64,000 nt of DNA, from the NCBI GenBank assembly GCA_031763025.1, contig JASSKH010000003.1, forward strand, positions 5,632,718 through 5,696,717, given 5' to 3'. The notes beneath the pieces are model-generated. The model was not told the origin of the DNA. It did not search any database and saw nothing but the letters and a program-made list of their open reading frames with translations. The position numbers were made by a program, and so were the translations under genes. Positions 12,209-21,950 of the stretch are shown here, one piece after another. The stretch's first letter is position 1; each line of letters starts with the position of its first letter. Source of the DNA: Macrocystis pyrifera. Taxonomy: Eukaryota; Sar; Phaeophyceae; Laminariales; Laminariaceae.

Positions 12209-12483
12209 TGTGATGGAGTAGCACATCCACCGTATAGAAAAGTACATACCCGATTGCGAATCTTATACGGCTACGCGTAGCGTTTTGGGAATCGTTTTGA
12301 TCGGAATACTCGTATCTGCATACCAGAATAGTTTGGTCGACGTCTGGGGTGATTTGTGTCCCCGACGATGCCCACCTCGTCCACTCGAGTCTCTCTCCCT
12401 CAACTCACTTGTAGAGCAATAATAAGAAGATTGTCAACTATAAGCAGCGTGCCCTACGCAGCATCGACATCCCTGTGTCTCTT
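12209..12483 (+). repeat. Gypsy left LTR, 5' portion
   Basis: Aligns with 20143-20425, with numerous substitutions and small indels. It is cut by Copia-A after CTCTT (12479-12483); the remaining piece is 18618-18647. Confidence 0.8.
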
Positions 12484-12739
12484 TGTTCGTTTGGATCGTT
12501 CCAGCAGCGACGGTTACGAGTTGTAGAGGGTTCTGTATATCTTCGCCGTCGTTATTACGAATTTTGCCGTGTGTTCATGAGGAGAGTTCGAGCACTCCGT
12601 TCCCTGTTCTCCGCTCTCCACTCCGAGCTACGAGGAACGCTCCGCTCTTTCTCCTCATATTTCCTCTAATACAACGACTATAAATAAACTCATCGGACCA
12701 CGTGGTGGTCAGGGCATCCGGGCTTGGACTCTACGAACA
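12484..12739 (+). repeat. Copia-A 5' LTR
   Basis: 256 bp, TG...CA bounded. A TATA-like TATAAATA lies at 12679-12686, which would place transcription initiation in the last third of the LTR. The 3' LTR has TATAAAG at the equivalent place. Confidence 0.92.
12679..12686 (+). promoter_or_regulatory. TATA-like box in Copia-A 5' LTR
   Basis: TATAAATA about 53 bp before the LTR end, conserved as TATAAAG in the 3' LTR (18552-18558). Promoter use is inferred from position. Confidence 0.45.
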
Positions 12740-12765
12740 CACTAGTGACTTGAACGTTTGAGGTC

Positions 12766-12780
12766 TGGTACCAGAGGCCA
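12766..12780 (+). other. Copia-A candidate primer-binding site
   Basis: TGGTACCAGAGGCCA resembles the common initiator-tRNA-Met PBS (TGGTATCAGAGC type). It lies 26 nt inside the LTR end, farther than the usual 0-5 nt, and almost touches the gag ATG at 12783. Confidence 0.5.
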
Positions 12781-12782
12781 CG

Positions 12783-14105
12783 ATGCCTTCCAAGGGGTCA
12801 GCTCAAGAAGAGCACGCTTCTCCGAGTGAAGTTCAAGAGCTGAGACGCGAGGTCAAACTGGAGATGGAGAACAGTCAGGCGTCGATTCTGAACGCCGTGA
12901 GGGACATGATGGCCGAGTTCACGAGGAATAACGGCCGATCGGAGTCCGGCAGCGCTGAGGACAGCGCTGCTGTTGGGCAGATCCCGCGAGGGGCAGTACC
13001 CACGGCTGTGAGAGAGACCCCTGCTGCTTCTGTAGGCATGGTACGGGATATTGCAGCAGAACAAGCGACAAATTTGCGTGAGGGCGCCTCGCCAGACTTG
13101 GGAGCAACTGGACGCGGAGGAACTGCGTTACCTGTCCAGGCCGGCCCACCGAGGGGTCAGCCAGACCAGCATGGGAAGACTGTAGAATGGGGTGCACACT
13201 CTGGCGGTGAGTTAGGTGGTGGATTTGATCTGCCTCTATCGCGCCTTTTAGCAATTAAACACACTCCTGTGCCATCGTTTAGTTTGCTGAAACCTGAGTT
13301 CAACCTCTGGACAAGAGGCGCTCGGTATTACGCCAAAGAAGTTGGTTTCTTGTCTGCCTTCGTGTTGGATCCACCGCAGTACATTCCCGTAGGAAAATTG
13401 GACACAGAAAACACGATGCTTATCGCTAGGACGTTTAGCCACGAAAGTGGGCACATGCATACACTGGCGTGGAATTTCCTGTCGACGGCCCTCCAACGCA
13501 AGAGCAACACGCGTACTTTGCACAGGTGTACCTCGCCGAGGCCAGCGTGGGACGCCCTCCTTGCGTGGTACGGCCGTCGAACGACGGGGGCCACATCGGA
13601 CCTCTCTAGACGCCTTTATATTTTTAAGATAGCGCCGGGGAGCAACCCACTCGAGGAGATGGGCAGGATCGAGGATCTTGCCTCGGAAATGCGCACAGCA
13701 GGAATGTCAGTAGATGACCACATGCTGTACATCATATAAAGTGACGCTCTGCCTGCCAAATACGAGGTGGAGGCTCGGAACCTGGCATCACGTGACAGCA
13801 TCGGTCGTGATGACATCATCAAGGCTGTTCGAGAACGGCATCACGGATTTTATGGAAACAAAAGAAGGGGTCCAATGGCTACGCAAGCCATGCTATGTAC
13901 GCCGGCGGCGGCGGTGGCGGTGGTCGCCGGAAAGGTGGAGGCAATGGCAGAGAACAAGGTGGACGACGGGGACAGCACGGACGGGGCGGTAGAGGCACCA
14001 ACTAGACCGTTGGTGGCTCGTCCGCGACTGCTGGTGGCGATGGCTGCAGCGCCAAAGCCACCAGCGGAAGTACTCCAGTGGGAAAGTGTCATAGGTGTGG
14101 CATGA
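12783..14105 (+). pseudogene. Copia-A gag (capsid part), one in-frame stop
   Basis: Gag forms the virus-like particle that packages element RNA. The frame opens at the ATG at 12783, reads 318 codons to TAA (13737-13739), and continues in the same frame to 14105. The stop therefore looks like a single nonsense change. The N-terminal part is acidic/charged. The segment LLAWYGRRTTGATSDLSRRL followed by EEMGRIEDLASEMRTAG is typical of the Copia gag (UBN2-type) core. The nucleocapsid zinc knuckles follow in another frame, so an indel lies near 14080. The ATG is the first after the PBS. Confidence 0.85.
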
Positions 14106-14464
14106 AGGGCCATTGGAGGAGCGACTGCACGGTGAAGCTATGAAGCCGATGCAAAGGACGGAGGCACTCTGCCGATGCCTGTCCCACGCCCATGGCTCGA
14201 TGCCGTCGATGCAACGGACGGGGGCACGCTACTGATGTCTACCCCTCATCGAAAGAAGAAGCTGTCATGGCGGTGGCGAGCGAGGTTGGGGCAAGGGACG
14301 ACGACCAGGAAAAAGGTACGGTCCAGGCCTCAGGCAAGTGCAGTGATGGTTCAGGGGAAGGAGAGTCAGCTTGGAAAGTAGGAGATGAGGTCTGGATATG
14401 CGACAGCGGTGCGTCTACCCACATGACGCCCTCAGCAGAATGCATGATCAACTATCGAGAATAA
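14081..14464 (+). pseudogene. Copia-A nucleocapsid zinc knuckles and protease start
   Basis: In one frame (broken by a TGA near 14141) there are three CCHC-type units. The first is intact (C-HR-C-GMKG-H-WRSD-C). The second lacks its first Cys, which is a TGA. The third has Tyr in place of the last Cys. The aspartic protease motif ICDSGASTHM follows at about 14398-14427, and the frame stops at 14462-14464. The knuckles bind element RNA; the protease cleaves Gag-Pol. The damage is point-mutational, consistent with the diverged LTRs. Confidence 0.8.
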
Positions 14465-14816
14465 ATCCTGGCACCCCGAATCACTGATGAATCCACTCAA
14501 TCGATCCTGGGTTACGGTGACCTAAGCGCTATCTTGCGGTCTGAAAACGGTCCCATGCAAGTGCTACAAACGACGTTGCGCACGTGCCAGATCTCCGGTA
14601 CCACTTATTTTCCCTTCCGACTCTCGTCGAAAACGGCCACACTTCCGAAGGGCGCCCCACGGGGGTTGTAGTCAGGCTCAAGTCAGAGCGTTCGATCGTG
14701 TTTCCGTTAGTGTGACTCATTAAAGCCTGTACGGCTACCGGGTCGACCGCAGTAGTGGGGAAAGCGCCTGTGCTGTACTCGCCCCGGGCTCCAACTGCCC
14801 AACAAGTCTGCGATAA

Positions 14817-15776
14817 ATGTCAACGACTTCCATTGCGCGGCAGGACACTCCCACGAGGTACTACTCCGCAAGAACGCGGAGCAGCAAGGGATTGTCCTCG
14901 AGGGGGAGCTGCTGGAGTGCAGAGGGTGCTCCAAGGCGAAGGGTCTCCGCAAAGGTATTACGCAGTCCACACACACGAGCAGAAAAAACGATCGGGAGGC
15001 TTTTCGTGGATTTGAGTGAACCTAAGGTGACAGAGTCTCTCGGAAGGAAGTGGTGTACTCCCATCGTGCGCGACGATTTTTCACGGTATACGTGGGTGTA
15101 CTTTAAGCGCCACCCGTCGGACGCCGCGGAATCGTTCAAGCAGTTCCTTGGGGATTCTCGGGCAGACGGTGTCCCTTCTACGTTGGTAATCCTCCGATCT
15201 GATGGGGGTGGTGAATTCCGCGGGGGCAAGTTTGGCGACCTGTGTAGATCACGAGGGATCAAGCAGGAATTCACGACGGCCGACAGTCCCCAATTCAATG
15301 GAGTAGCAGAGCGCGCGCTAGGTTCGATCGAGACGGCCGTAATGGCGGGCCGAATCCAGGCTCAAGAACCTTTTCCCGGCTCGCAATTCCCGGCCAATGC
15401 GTCGTTGTGGGCGGAAGCGTCCCACTATCTGTGTGACGCCTTGAACCGCACAGCAACGACAGATGACCCAGAGAGCAAGTCGCCGCATGAGATGTGTCAT
15501 GATAGCTCCCCCCCGGTAGTACTACTACCTTTCCTCAAGCCTGTCTTCTGCAAAGTAAGGAGGGAAAATAAGTCACAGGCGAAAGCAGAAGAGTGTTTTT
15601 ACCTTGGCCCTCCACCGAACCACCCCCGAGACTCAGTACGAGTACTGACGAAGAATCTCACTGTGTTATTCATGCGCAATGCCACCTGGCAACGCGTGCC
15701 GCCTGCACCACCTGTACCTGCCCAGTCGAATGACTCCCTGTCTACGGAACGGGGGGGGGGGTTCAGAGGCAGATGA
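14817..15776 (+). pseudogene. Copia-A integrase (DD35E) and GAG-pre-integrase
   Basis: Integrase inserts the cDNA into the host genome. Upstream, in a neighbouring frame (about 14825-14960), an HHCC zinc-binding domain is visible (H-CAAG-H ... C-RG-C). The core then reads in the 14817 frame: LFVDLSEP (D65), ILRSDGGGEF (D129), NGVAERALG (E165). D129 and E165 are separated by exactly 35 residues, so the catalytic triad is preserved. The C-terminal part continues to FYLGPP-like sequence. The frame ends in a poly-G run at about 15758, a probable indel hotspot. Confidence 0.88.
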
Positions 15777-15796
15777 CGTGAACACGTCGGATCGGA

Positions 15797-17334
15797 GTGG
15801 TGGGGGGGCGGTGGATGTCAGAGGCAGACGACGTGAGCACGTCGGATCGAGGTGGTGGGGGGACGGTAGATGAGCTGGACGACGGTCTGGCTCACTCGAA
15901 CGACCTCGATGTGACGTGGGGTTTAGAACTGGACACGTTCATGCAGGAGCCCGCGCAGAAGGCACTTGCCGCCGGCGAGACCGGCGAGACGATGGCTTCG
16001 TCTCAAGGGGGCGCCGTGGACGCCTCCTCGGCCTCGAGGGGGGGGGGGGGGGGGGGGGGCGAAACAGCCGGGACGATGGGTTCGTCTCAAGGGGGCGCCG
16101 TGGACGCCTCCTCAGTCCTGGCAGGGAGGGCCGAAAGCGGCTCGGGCGCAGCATCAGCCTCCGATATAGGCCAAGGGAGCGATGAGGACCCCCCCGCGGT
16201 CCTGTCGGGGAGGCCAGTACACGAGCTCAGCAGCTGGAGACGACCCCCCCCGACAGTACGGGGCCGGACCCGGGGTCAGAGCCAACGCCTGGAGGGTGAA
16301 CCTGCTGTGCACCAGGTAAGGATGGATGAAGGAGCCGCAGATGCGCTGCTTGCGGCAGTGTACGAGTGGTTGACGAAACCTGGGAGTATCCTGAATCATA
16401 CGACAGAGGACGCAGTGGCTTTGATGGCCGGAGGACTTGCTGTGGAGAATAAAGGAGAGTTGAGCATGTGCATGCCGAGTGGTTTCCCGGAAGACGTAGA
16501 ACCGCCCCCGCAATCCGTAGCAGATGTAGAGCGTTCTCAGCACAAAGCGGCGTGGCACGAGGCCAGGAAAATTGAGTTGGACGGTCACAAAACGACCGGT
16601 ACGTACGAAGCCATGACACCGCCTCAAGAGCGGAAACCTTTAGGCGCGAAGTGGGTGCTCACCTATAAGACGGAAAAGGATGACCTAATAGTAAAGACAA
16701 AGGCCAGATTTGTGGCAAAGGGCTTCAGCCAGAGATGCAGGATGTAGGTTATTTTCAAGCGTTTGCACCAACTCCCTCGTCAGCGTCTGTTAAAATTCTG
16801 GCGGCTGTTACAAATGAACATGGTTTTAAGATATTTCATCTACTAGACATCGCACAAGCTTTTGTTCGCGCAAAACTCTACGCCGAGACATGCATGAAAC
16901 TACCGGAAGGGTGTGGTGACATGTCAGGAATGATCGTCCGCCTAAACAGATCATTCCATGGTCTAAAGCAGAGCGGACGGCAGTGGGCCGGGTTGTTGGT
17001 GGAGACTGTGGTAGAATACGGTATAGAGCAGTGTAGGTCTGACCCGTGTGTGTTTCGCATGGACGGTAAGGTAGAACTGATCATGGCCGTTCATGTAGAT
17101 GACATCGTGATCGCAGGATCGGACGAGACATGCAGAGATTTCCATGCCGCGCTAGTTACGAAATTCCCCAGGTATAACCTCGGTGAACTGACTTGGTACA
17201 CAGGTTGTGCTTTCAAACGCGACTGGGAATTGGGAGATTGGAGAATACGCAGAAGGCGTTTATTGAGATCATGCCGAATCGTTTTGGTGTTAACTCATCC
17301 TCTGACCTCCCCGCGACCCCGGGTGTGGAACTAG
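15797..17334 (+). pseudogene. Copia-A reverse transcriptase, frameshifted
   Basis: A G-rich linker with duplicated segments (DASS...MGSSQGG units, long poly-G at 16038-16059) precedes RT. RT starts with LGAKWVLTYK and KTKARFVAKGFSQ in the frame ending 16747. It continues in another frame from 16735: the palm region has LLDIAQAFV, FHGLKQSGRQW and HVDDIVIAG (His replacing Tyr of YVDD). A single-base loss near 16730 explains the switch. The frame degenerates after about 17220. Confidence 0.88.
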
Positions 17335-17384
17335 GTCCAAGAGAAGAGGGCGAACTTGGAGGAGACTAGCCGTACAGGGAGGCT

Positions 17385-18041
17385 GTGAGAAGCTGGATGC
17401 GGCTGTCGATCGTGACGAGGCCAGAAAGTCTCGAACGCTGTGCGTGCTGTGGCGCGCCACTCCCACAACCCGACGGAGAGGCTCTGGAAGGCAGTTTTGA
17501 AGATTGTGACTTACCTCCACGGGACCAGGTCTATGGGATTGGTTTTCGTGCGGGGCTCGGGATTGGATTTGACTTCGAAAAGTGATGCTGAATATGCTGG
17601 TAAATCGAACGATAGGCGCTCGGTATCGGGGACGGTAATTAAACCTAGGGGGTGCGGCCGTCAGTTGGGCAAGTAGAGACGCAGAGGTGTGTTACAGCAG
17701 AAGCAGAGTATGTCGCCCTGGGTGGAGGGGTGAAGGAAGATTTGTTTACGGCCGCAGTGTTGTCGTTTATTTGTCCAGAGCTAAGCGGATCATATGTTCG
17801 GGCTTTCGAGGATAACCAGGGGAGCATAGCATTGGCTGAAAACCCTCCTTATTTTTCTCGGAGCAAGCATTTCGACGTGCGTTTTCATTTTGAAGGAGAG
17901 CTACTTCGTGCTAAGAAGATCGGCATTCAGTTCGTAGCCTCGGAAGAGCAGCACGCGGATATTTTGACGAAATCCCTTGCTGCGACCCCTTTTAAGTCTC
18001 ACCGTAGGTTCTTGCTGAATCTGCTTTTGGAGGGCGAATAA
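17385..18041 (+). pseudogene. Copia-A RNase H, frameshifted
   Basis: Pieces in three frames give the family order: a thumb-like RLWKAVLKIVTYLHGT, SDAEYAG, TAEAEYVAL, DNQGSIALAEN, RSKHFDVRFHF and ADILTKSL, ending at 18041. RNase H removes the RNA strand during cDNA synthesis. The last 129 codons (from 17652) are intact. Confidence 0.85.
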
Positions 18042-18345
18042 GGGAGTATGAACATTATTCGATGAGTACCATGTTTGAGTGATGCGAGGAAGAATCTGTC
18101 AGGTCGTCAACCCTGCGCTACTTTGAGGGGCATGGGGGAGTAGGGCACCGCTTGACATTTTATTTTCTGGCCATGGTCATCGTTTAGAATGCGGCCGTTG
18201 TTTCAATTGCAACGGTTTGGAGTACATGTGCTATACAGGGGGTTTCGACGCGGTGGCTGAGTTTCCTCCTGTGCGACTATCGTTGGCTGTTCTTAGGTTC
18301 TAGCGAGTTTTGAGCGTCTCTTCGATCTCGTAACTGCTGTGAAGA

Positions 18346-18356
18346 GCCAGGGAAGG
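18346..18356 (+). other. Copia-A candidate polypurine tract
   Basis: GCCAGGGAAGG immediately before the 3' LTR; purine-rich, as expected for plus-strand priming. Confidence 0.45.
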
Positions 18357-18612
18357 TGTTCGTTTGGATCGTTCCAGCAGTGACGGTTACAAGTTGTAAA
18401 GGGTGTCGTATATCTTCGCAGGCGTTATTACGATTTTTTCCGTGTGTTCATGAAGAGAGTTCGATCACTCCGTTCCCTGTTCTTCGCTTTCCGCTCCGAG
18501 CTACGAGGAACGCTCCGCTCTCTCTCCTCCTCTGTCCTCTAATACAACGACTATAAAGAATCCCATCTGACAACGTGGTGGTCAGGGCATCCAGGCTTGG
18601 ACTCTGCGAACA
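18357..18612 (+). repeat. Copia-A 3' LTR
   Basis: 256 bp, same length as the 5' LTR, about 26 mismatches by eye. Followed by the CTCTT duplication at 18613-18617. Confidence 0.92.
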
Positions 18613-18617
18613 CTCTT

Positions 18618-18647
18618 ACCAGCGTATATCTCTGCACCCTCTTCACA
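18618..18647 (+). repeat. Gypsy left LTR, 3' remainder
   Basis: ACCAGCGTATATCTCTGCAC...CTTCACA matches 20430-20459 of the right LTR. Joining it to 12209-12483 reconstitutes one LTR. Confidence 0.8.
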
Positions 18648-18696
18648 TTTGACGTCGCCCAGGGCACGGGCTCGAATCTCACTTCGAACGTTGCTT

Positions 18697-18878
18697 TCAT
18701 AGAAACTCTTGCGCGTGCGTCCCAATTAGCATGTCTCCCTGGCTCCCCAGGTACTCAAAACGAAGCCGGTAGGTCAGCGTACGACCATCATAGAAACTCT
18801 TGCGCGTGCGTCCCAATTAGCATGTCTCCCTGGTTCCCCAGGTACTCAAAACGAAGCCGGTAGGTCAGCGTACGACCG
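18697..18878 (+). repeat. 91-bp tandem duplication in Gypsy leader
   Basis: 18697-18787 (TCATAGAAACTCTTGCGCGT...) is repeated at 18788-18878 with almost no differences. It is much younger than the flanking LTR divergence. Confidence 0.85.
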
Positions 18879-19285
18879 TATACAGTACCGGCGCCCCGAA
18901 TATCCCGCCGTTCAGAGGGTGGGGGAGTGCTAGAAGGATTACCCTGGCCTGGGGAAGTGATCAGTCTAATACACCTTGAGCTCAATACGTAACACGCCAC
19001 ACCGCGGCAGCTTCTGCTGGATCCTAGGATACAATTGGCACCGTGACCTCCTCTGACCGCCAAGTGCCGACGACATCACTGTCCCTAGGCCTAGCGGGTA
19101 GCCCCGCCCTTTGCGAGACGGAAGATTCGCGACCACCGTTGACCAGGAGATCCGCAGAACCACCTGCCCCGCCATCCTACCCGGTGCCGTGCAATATGAT
19201 GCGACACCGGAGGACCTGGATAGTAGGTATCGCTTTTCCTAGTGAGTGTGCCCCAGCTTCTCAGGCATTGACATAGCCAGAGATA

Positions 19286-19984
19286 CCCTGGGGATCCCTG
19301 TTTGGGTCGGTCTTCGACTCCCTCACCATTGGCGGACACCAGAGCCTGGACCGTGACCACCTTACATACTGCAACTTTGCTACCGAGCGCCAACAACGCG
19401 CCTGCGGCCTCATCCGCGAACACCACGCCATCACCGCTTCAGGTCTGGCCCACCGCAACAACTTCAGCATGGGCACATTTTGCCTTTTACCCCCTTACAC
19501 CGTGCGCGGCTAGTCATGGGTCTACAACTCTGCGGCCGCTATCCGCCAAGGTGCCAAAAAAGATACCGACGCCACCGTGCTCAAGACCAAGATTTCCCTC
19601 AACTGGATTGGGCCGTTCAAGATTCTCGCCGTGGACCCAGCGCCAGCCTCCGACGTCCCCGACAACTGACCCCTCTACGTCGAACTACTCTTCCTCGGCA
19701 TACTCTCCGACCTACCTGGACGGGACTCCAAACGCCGCGTCTCCGTCGAGCGCTGCATGCCTTGCCGGAGCCCCTACGACACCAACGACATGACCAAGTA
19801 CCTTCCATCAGACCTCACAAAGTACGTGTTCAACTCCTTCAGCACCAAGTCCTCTCCCTTCCACGTCACCTTCGACGACGTCTCGCCACTGCCGGATCGT
19901 TTTTCTTCGCGCCCGTCCGCCTTGTCTGATTTCTTGCGTTTTTTTTTTTTTTTCTTTCAGGATAATCGCTTATTTCTTGAGTGA
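19286..19984 (+). pseudogene. Gypsy pol remnant: integrase C-terminal GPF/Y module
   Basis: One frame, with internal stops at about 19513 and 19667, reads SWVYNSAAAIRQGAK, LKTKISLNWIGPFKILAV and SDLPGRDSKRRVSVERC, then runs to 19984. WIGPFKIL fits the GPY/F module at the end of Ty3/Gypsy integrases, and this is the main reason for calling the outer element Gypsy. No integrase core precedes it. It may be the only pol part left after a large deletion. Confidence 0.65.
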
Positions 19985-20130
19985 GGCGCCGAAGCCTTAC
20001 TACAAGGTGTGGGGTAGATCTACCACTTCATTTCTGTGTTGAACAGCCGCATCTTCGATCTCTCTTTCCGATTTTGGGATGGTATGGTCATCATTCTTTA
20101 TCGTCGTTTGATCTGCATCTTCGGCTCTTC

Positions 20131-20142
20131 AGGGTGGGCAAA
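20131..20142 (+). other. Gypsy candidate polypurine tract
   Basis: AGGGTGGGCAAA directly before the right LTR; mostly purine. Confidence 0.4.
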
Positions 20143-20459
20143 TGTGATGGAGTAGCACATCCACCGTACAGGAATGCACATACCCGTTTGTGAATCTTAT
20201 ACGGTTACGCTTAGAGATTAGGGAATCTTCTTTATTGGAATACTCGTATCTGCATACCAGGTTAGTATTGGTCAACGTCTGGGCTGAGTTGTGTCCCCGA
20301 CGATGCCGACCTCGTTCACTCGAGTTATTTCTCTCCCTCAACTCACTTGTGGAACAATAACAACAATATCGTGAACTACAGGCATCGTGCCCTACCCAGC
20401 ATCGACATCCCGACATCCCTGTGTCTCTTACCAGCTTATATACCTGCACCCTCTTCACA
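20143..20459 (+). repeat. Gypsy right LTR
   Basis: 317 bp, TGTGATGGAG...CTTCACA, aligned with the split left LTR. Confidence 0.8.
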
Positions 20460-21093
20460 GCATCCTTTTCTAATTCTGCAAATATTATCCCACTATTGTA
20501 CTACTGTGTTCCGTGTGTCACGCGCGTGCGTGCGGTGTGTGCCATGTATCGCGTGGAGTGCTTCCAAACCTTTTTTTATCGGCAGTCCTCGGTTTTGCGC
20601 CGGAGCGGCCATCTTCGACGTAAGTACCTCCAAACAGACGTGCATTAACACACTGACAAGTATGATACAATTATGTTTGGCGGAATAATCGAGAAAAGCT
20701 ATAAAAGCGGTTAAGTCAATAGTAATAGCTCCACAACTATTTCCATGTACGTTTGTCCCAAAAAAGCAGGTGCAGCTCTAAAAGAGTCCTCTGCTGTACC
20801 GGGTGCATGTCTACATATAGATGTTCGGAAGAAATAAGCAGATATTTCATAACGTCGTAATATGGTGTCATATGCGTATTATACTACATCGCATGCTGTA
20901 TCGTTTTCAACTCGTTCTTGCGCCACTCTCTTAGGCACGTCCCGGATGAGAACCTTGTATATATACACATTTGTACCGGGTATTCCCCCAGTTGAAGAGA
21001 TCCGTCAGTCAGAAAACAATTCGGCCAAAAAGTGCTATATGCCTCTTTGGTAGCGCGCGTCGCCTCGCTGCACGCCACCTGTCAGGGTATAGA
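20460..21093. other. No gene recognised
   Basis: Spacer between the Gypsy right LTR and Copia-B, with no clear ORF. It ends with the left copy of the Copia-B target duplication (ATAGA, 21089-21093). Confidence 0.45.
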
Positions 21094-21568
21094 TGTTATG
21101 GATAATTGCGTTGTACCCTGGCAATGTAGACAGAGGCTGTGTCCTCGGTGTTACCCGAGATATGACACCGGGCTAGCGATGGCCCGGGGAGTAAGATACT
21201 CCCGTGCTGTAGAGAGAAGAAGACGTGATAACACATAAACACTGGCGCTTAGATGGCCAACACACACAGATGTACTCCACAGAGAATGCAAGAGTCCAGA
21301 CGCCGGCAGCTTCCAGAGATGGATAGGCAGCTAGGATACCATCACGATCCGGATAAAGGTCACATCAGAGAGTGAGATACTCGGTTCTACGAGCAGAGAC
21401 GATACGGCTGCGATACTCAGTTCTACGAGCAGGGACGATACGGCTGCTATTCCTCCGCATAATATACGTTACAAGCCGAAACGGTACATAGACTGTGATC
21501 TACGACACAAGAGCAGTGCTACTTGAACATTGACACAAACATGGTCATGTGCTAACATTTCCATAACA
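21094..21568 (-). repeat. Copia-B 3' LTR
   Basis: Left LTR in window coordinates. It contains a tandem pair of about 36 bp (ATACTC..TTCTACGAGCAG.GACGATACGGCTGC, about 21380-21450), also present in the other LTR and possibly a duplicated promoter element. Confidence 0.92.
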
Positions 21569-21579
21569 CTCCCCCTCAA
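21569..21579 (-). other. Copia-B polypurine tract
   Basis: On the minus strand TTGAGGGGGAG abuts the 3' LTR; a strong purine run in the expected position. Confidence 0.6.
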
Positions 21580-21950
21580 TGTGAAATTCGATGATAAAAC
21601 CAAGAAAAACAATTTCAGTCAGTGATAAATAGAAAACAGTCAAGAAGCCATTTCCTGCAATATAGTAGTTCGATGCGTTTACTAGTACAATTTTAACAAT
21701 GCTTTGTGCCTTACGTGCATACATTTATGTGCTTGGAAAAGTACTGCTATCGTTCCTGCACAAACCAAATTTACCATAACCTTCAATCCTACATGTCTCG
21801 TTCAACCAGTAATGGTTCGAGACGAATGTTGACCATTGAAATAGCAAGCTGATTTCCACAAATAACGGGTTCACAAAACAAACACACAAACACAAACACA
21901 GTGTTGATGACACAAACAAATAACATAAGATTTTGACGACGATACTGACG

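Larger units (their letters stand above)
12484..18612 (+). mobile_element. Copia-A LTR retrotransposon (6129 bp)
   Basis: Identical-length 256-bp LTRs (TGTTCG...CGAACA) and a perfect 5-bp target duplication CTCTT (12479-12483, 18613-18617). Domain order is gag, zinc knuckles, protease, integrase, RT, RNase H, which defines Ty1/Copia organisation. About 26 of 256 LTR positions differ by hand alignment with no indels, so the insertion is old. The coding region carries several stops and frameshifts. It sits in the Gypsy left LTR. Confidence 0.93.
12209..20459 (+). mobile_element. Ty3/Gypsy-type LTR element, internally deleted, hosting Copia-A
   Basis: Two related LTRs start TGTGATGGAG (12209 and 20143) and end CTTCACA. 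The left LTR is interrupted at 12483 by Copia-A and resumes at 18618-18647. About 1.5 kb of internal sequence remains, including the integrase C-terminal GPF module (19286-19984). No clean target duplication is seen outside the LTRs (TGCCT left, GCATC right). Gag, protease, RT, RNase H and the integrase core are absent, so this is an old non-autonomous remnant. Confidence 0.8.

Noticed and set aside
16154..16627. 157-codon minus-strand frame within Copia-A
   Set aside because: Antisense shadow of the pol linker/RT region, which has clear sense-strand motifs.
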